Source of the DNA: Deltaproteobacteria bacterium
GTDB lineage: Bacteria; Myxococcota_A; UBA9160; SMWR01
Direction: 5' to 3'
Assembly (NCBI GenBank): GCA_029261905.1
Contig: JAJDAM010000162.1
Coordinates: 1 to 6,823, forward strand
DNA: 6,823 nucleotides
The position numbers and the translations under genes are program-made. Under the pieces are notes generated by a model. That model saw only the letters and a list, made by a program, of their open reading frames with translations. It searched no databases and was not told the origin of the DNA. Every line of letters starts with the position of its first letter. Positions within the stretch are counted from its first letter, which is position 1. Positions 5,825 through 6,823 of the stretch are shown piece by piece.

Positions 5825-6823
5825 TCATTGATAGTCGAACTCGCTTCCTTCGAGATCGATCGCCGGAATGTCTTCCTTCTCTTTCCAGTAATCCTGCGTG
5901 TGCTGCCACTCCGGCTTGTCGCCTCGCCTCGGGAGCAGGTGCATGGCGCGCATCAGGTAGCCGGGGTTGAAGTTCTCAGGGTCCATCCACGGAAGCAGCG
6001 GCATGTCGCGGTCCTCGGGGCGCAGCACCGGCGTCACCTGTTGTACACCCGCGTCGGTCATGCGATTGAGAAGGCGACACACGAAGTCTCCCAGCAAGTC
6101 CACCCGCAGTGTCCAGCTGGCGCGGAAATACCCGAAGATCCAGAGCATGTTGGGTACACCGGTGAACATCATGCCGCGATACGTGACTGTCTTGGAGAAA
6201 TCGACGGGCTCGTCGTCGACGGTGAAGGCGATTTCGCCGAGCACGCTTACGTTGAAACCCGTCGCAGTGACGATGATGTCGGCTTCGAGTACCTCGCCGG
6301 ACTTCAACCGGATTCCCTTCTCGGTGAATCGATCGATCTCGTCGGTGACGATCGACGCCTTTCCGGACGCGATCCCTTTGAAGATGTCACCATCGGGAAC
6401 GAACGCGATCCGCTGCTGCCACGGTCGATACTTCGGGTTGAAGTGTTTCTCGACGTCGAAGTCCGGGCCGAGATACGCGCGAACACCGTCCAGCAACTCT
6501 TTTCGGACGAACTCTGGCTGTTCGAGCGCGAGCTTGGTGAGGTTGGCCTGGTCCTGAAGGAGCTTCCTGCGGGTGATCTCGTGAATCCAGGTTTCGTCGA
6601 TCTCGAGCTCGCGAAGTTGGTCGGCGAGTTCGTTTTCGTTGCGGCCGGGGATGAAGAATGTCGGTGAGCGCTGCAACAACGTCACATGCCCGCAGTCGCC
6701 GGCTATCGCCGGAACGAGGGTTGCGGCTGTCGCACCCGATCCGATCACGAGGACATTCTTTCCCTTGTAGTCGAGGTCCTCGGGCCAGGTCTGCGGGTGC
6801 ACGATCTCGCCCTCGAAATCATC
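5825..6823 (-). CDS. EthA-like FAD-dependent type I Baeyer-Villiger monooxygenase (5' end cut by window edge)
   Basis: The frame is open from the right edge to the TGA at 5825-5827 and gives the C-terminal 332 residues. By comparison with EthA (about 490 residues), roughly the first 160 are missing, including the FAD-binding GxGxxG. At the fragment's start FEGEIVHPQTWP (3-14) is an exact match to the type I Baeyer-Villiger fingerprint FxGxxxHxxxW(P/D). It is followed by the NADPH Rossmann motif VLVIGSGATA (24-33), LLQRSPTF, and ADIIVTATGF (about 181-190), the 'ATG' hinge of flavin monooxygenases. The segments PWQQRIAFVPDGDIF, TYRGMMFTGVPN, ASWTLRVDLL and DFVCRLLNRM closely resemble mycobacterial EthA as I remember it. 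These enzymes use NADPH and O2 to convert ketones to esters or lactones, or to oxidise sulphur. The GTG at 6802 is inside the fingerprint and is not the start. The C-terminus (PAIDLEGSEFDYQ) lacks EthA's basic tail. Confidence 0.95.
   Translation of the reverse strand, partial: DDFEGEIVHPQTWPEDLDYKGKNVLVIGSGATAATLVPAIAGDCGHVTLLQRSPTFFIPGRNENELADQLRELEIDETWIHEITRRKLLQDQANLTKLALEQPEFVRKELLDGVRAYLGPDFDVEKHFNPKYRPWQQRIAFVPDGDIFKGIASGKASIVTDEIDRFTEKGIRLKSGEVLEADIIVTATGFNVSVLGEIAFTVDDEPVDFSKTVTYRGMMFTGVPNMLWIFGYFRASWTLRVDLLGDFVCRLLNRMTDAGVQQVTPVLRPEDRDMPLLPWMDPENFNPGYLMRAMHLLPRRGDKPEWQHTQDYWKEKEDIPAIDLEGSEFDYQ

Noticed and set aside
5819..6667. A 282-codon open frame on the plus strand, opposite the Baeyer-Villiger monooxygenase
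   Set aside because: It lies wholly antisense to a gene with exact family motifs. Long antisense frames are common in GC-rich genes, and the translation shows no domain I recognise.

Overview
The window is GC-rich bacterial DNA, about 60% GC by eye. It is densely packed with ordinary-looking metabolic genes in both orientations, and I see no rRNA, tRNA, IS element, CRISPR array or phage gene. The content is Rieske oxygenase, TesB thioesterase, cytochrome P450, an EthA-like Baeyer-Villiger monooxygenase and a DUF362 protein. That suggests an aerobic, lipid- or hydrophobic-compound-degrading bacterium. Such oxygenase-rich neighbourhoods are common in environmental Myxococcota/deltaproteobacteria-like lineages, actinobacteria and some proteobacteria, and the sequence alone does not settle which.

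Layout, left to right. (1) Bases 1-612 (+) hold the C-terminal catalytic part of a Rieske oxygenase alpha subunit, cut by the left edge. (2) 631-1251 (+) follows 18 bases later: a 206-residue protein with a membrane segment at each end and a DUF1330/EthD-like ferredoxin-fold core. (3) 1281-2138 (-) is a TesB-type acyl-CoA thioesterase II, convergent with (2). (4) 2278-3423 (-) is a DUF362 protein upstream of TesB on the same strand; the real start is probably a GTG behind a strong Shine-Dalgarno, not the more distal GTG at 3519. (5) 3424-3816 is a 393-base divergent intergenic region with inverted repeats. (6) 3817-4239 (+) is a hemerythrin (HHE) domain protein. (7) 4240-4471 is intergenic. 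(8) 4472-5755 (+) is a soluble bacterial cytochrome P450. (9) 5825-6823 (-) is an EthA-like type I Baeyer-Villiger monooxygenase, convergent with the P450 and cut by the right edge, so its N-terminal FAD-binding part is missing.

How the genes may work together is inference. Three oxygen-activating enzymes of different chemistry (Rieske non-haem iron, haem-thiolate, flavin) lie within 7 kb of an acyl-CoA thioesterase, which fits a catabolic region for hydrophobic compounds such as sterols, terpenoids, ketones or alkyl chains. The genes are not one operon: transcription direction changes four times. No ferredoxin or reductase for the P450 or the Rieske enzyme is present here. The most notable details are a P450 I-helix that lacks the usual threonine, a hemerythrin whose last histidine ligand position is Asp, and a two-anchor membrane protein coupled to the Rieske gene. 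I did not find a clear-cut new multi-gene system.
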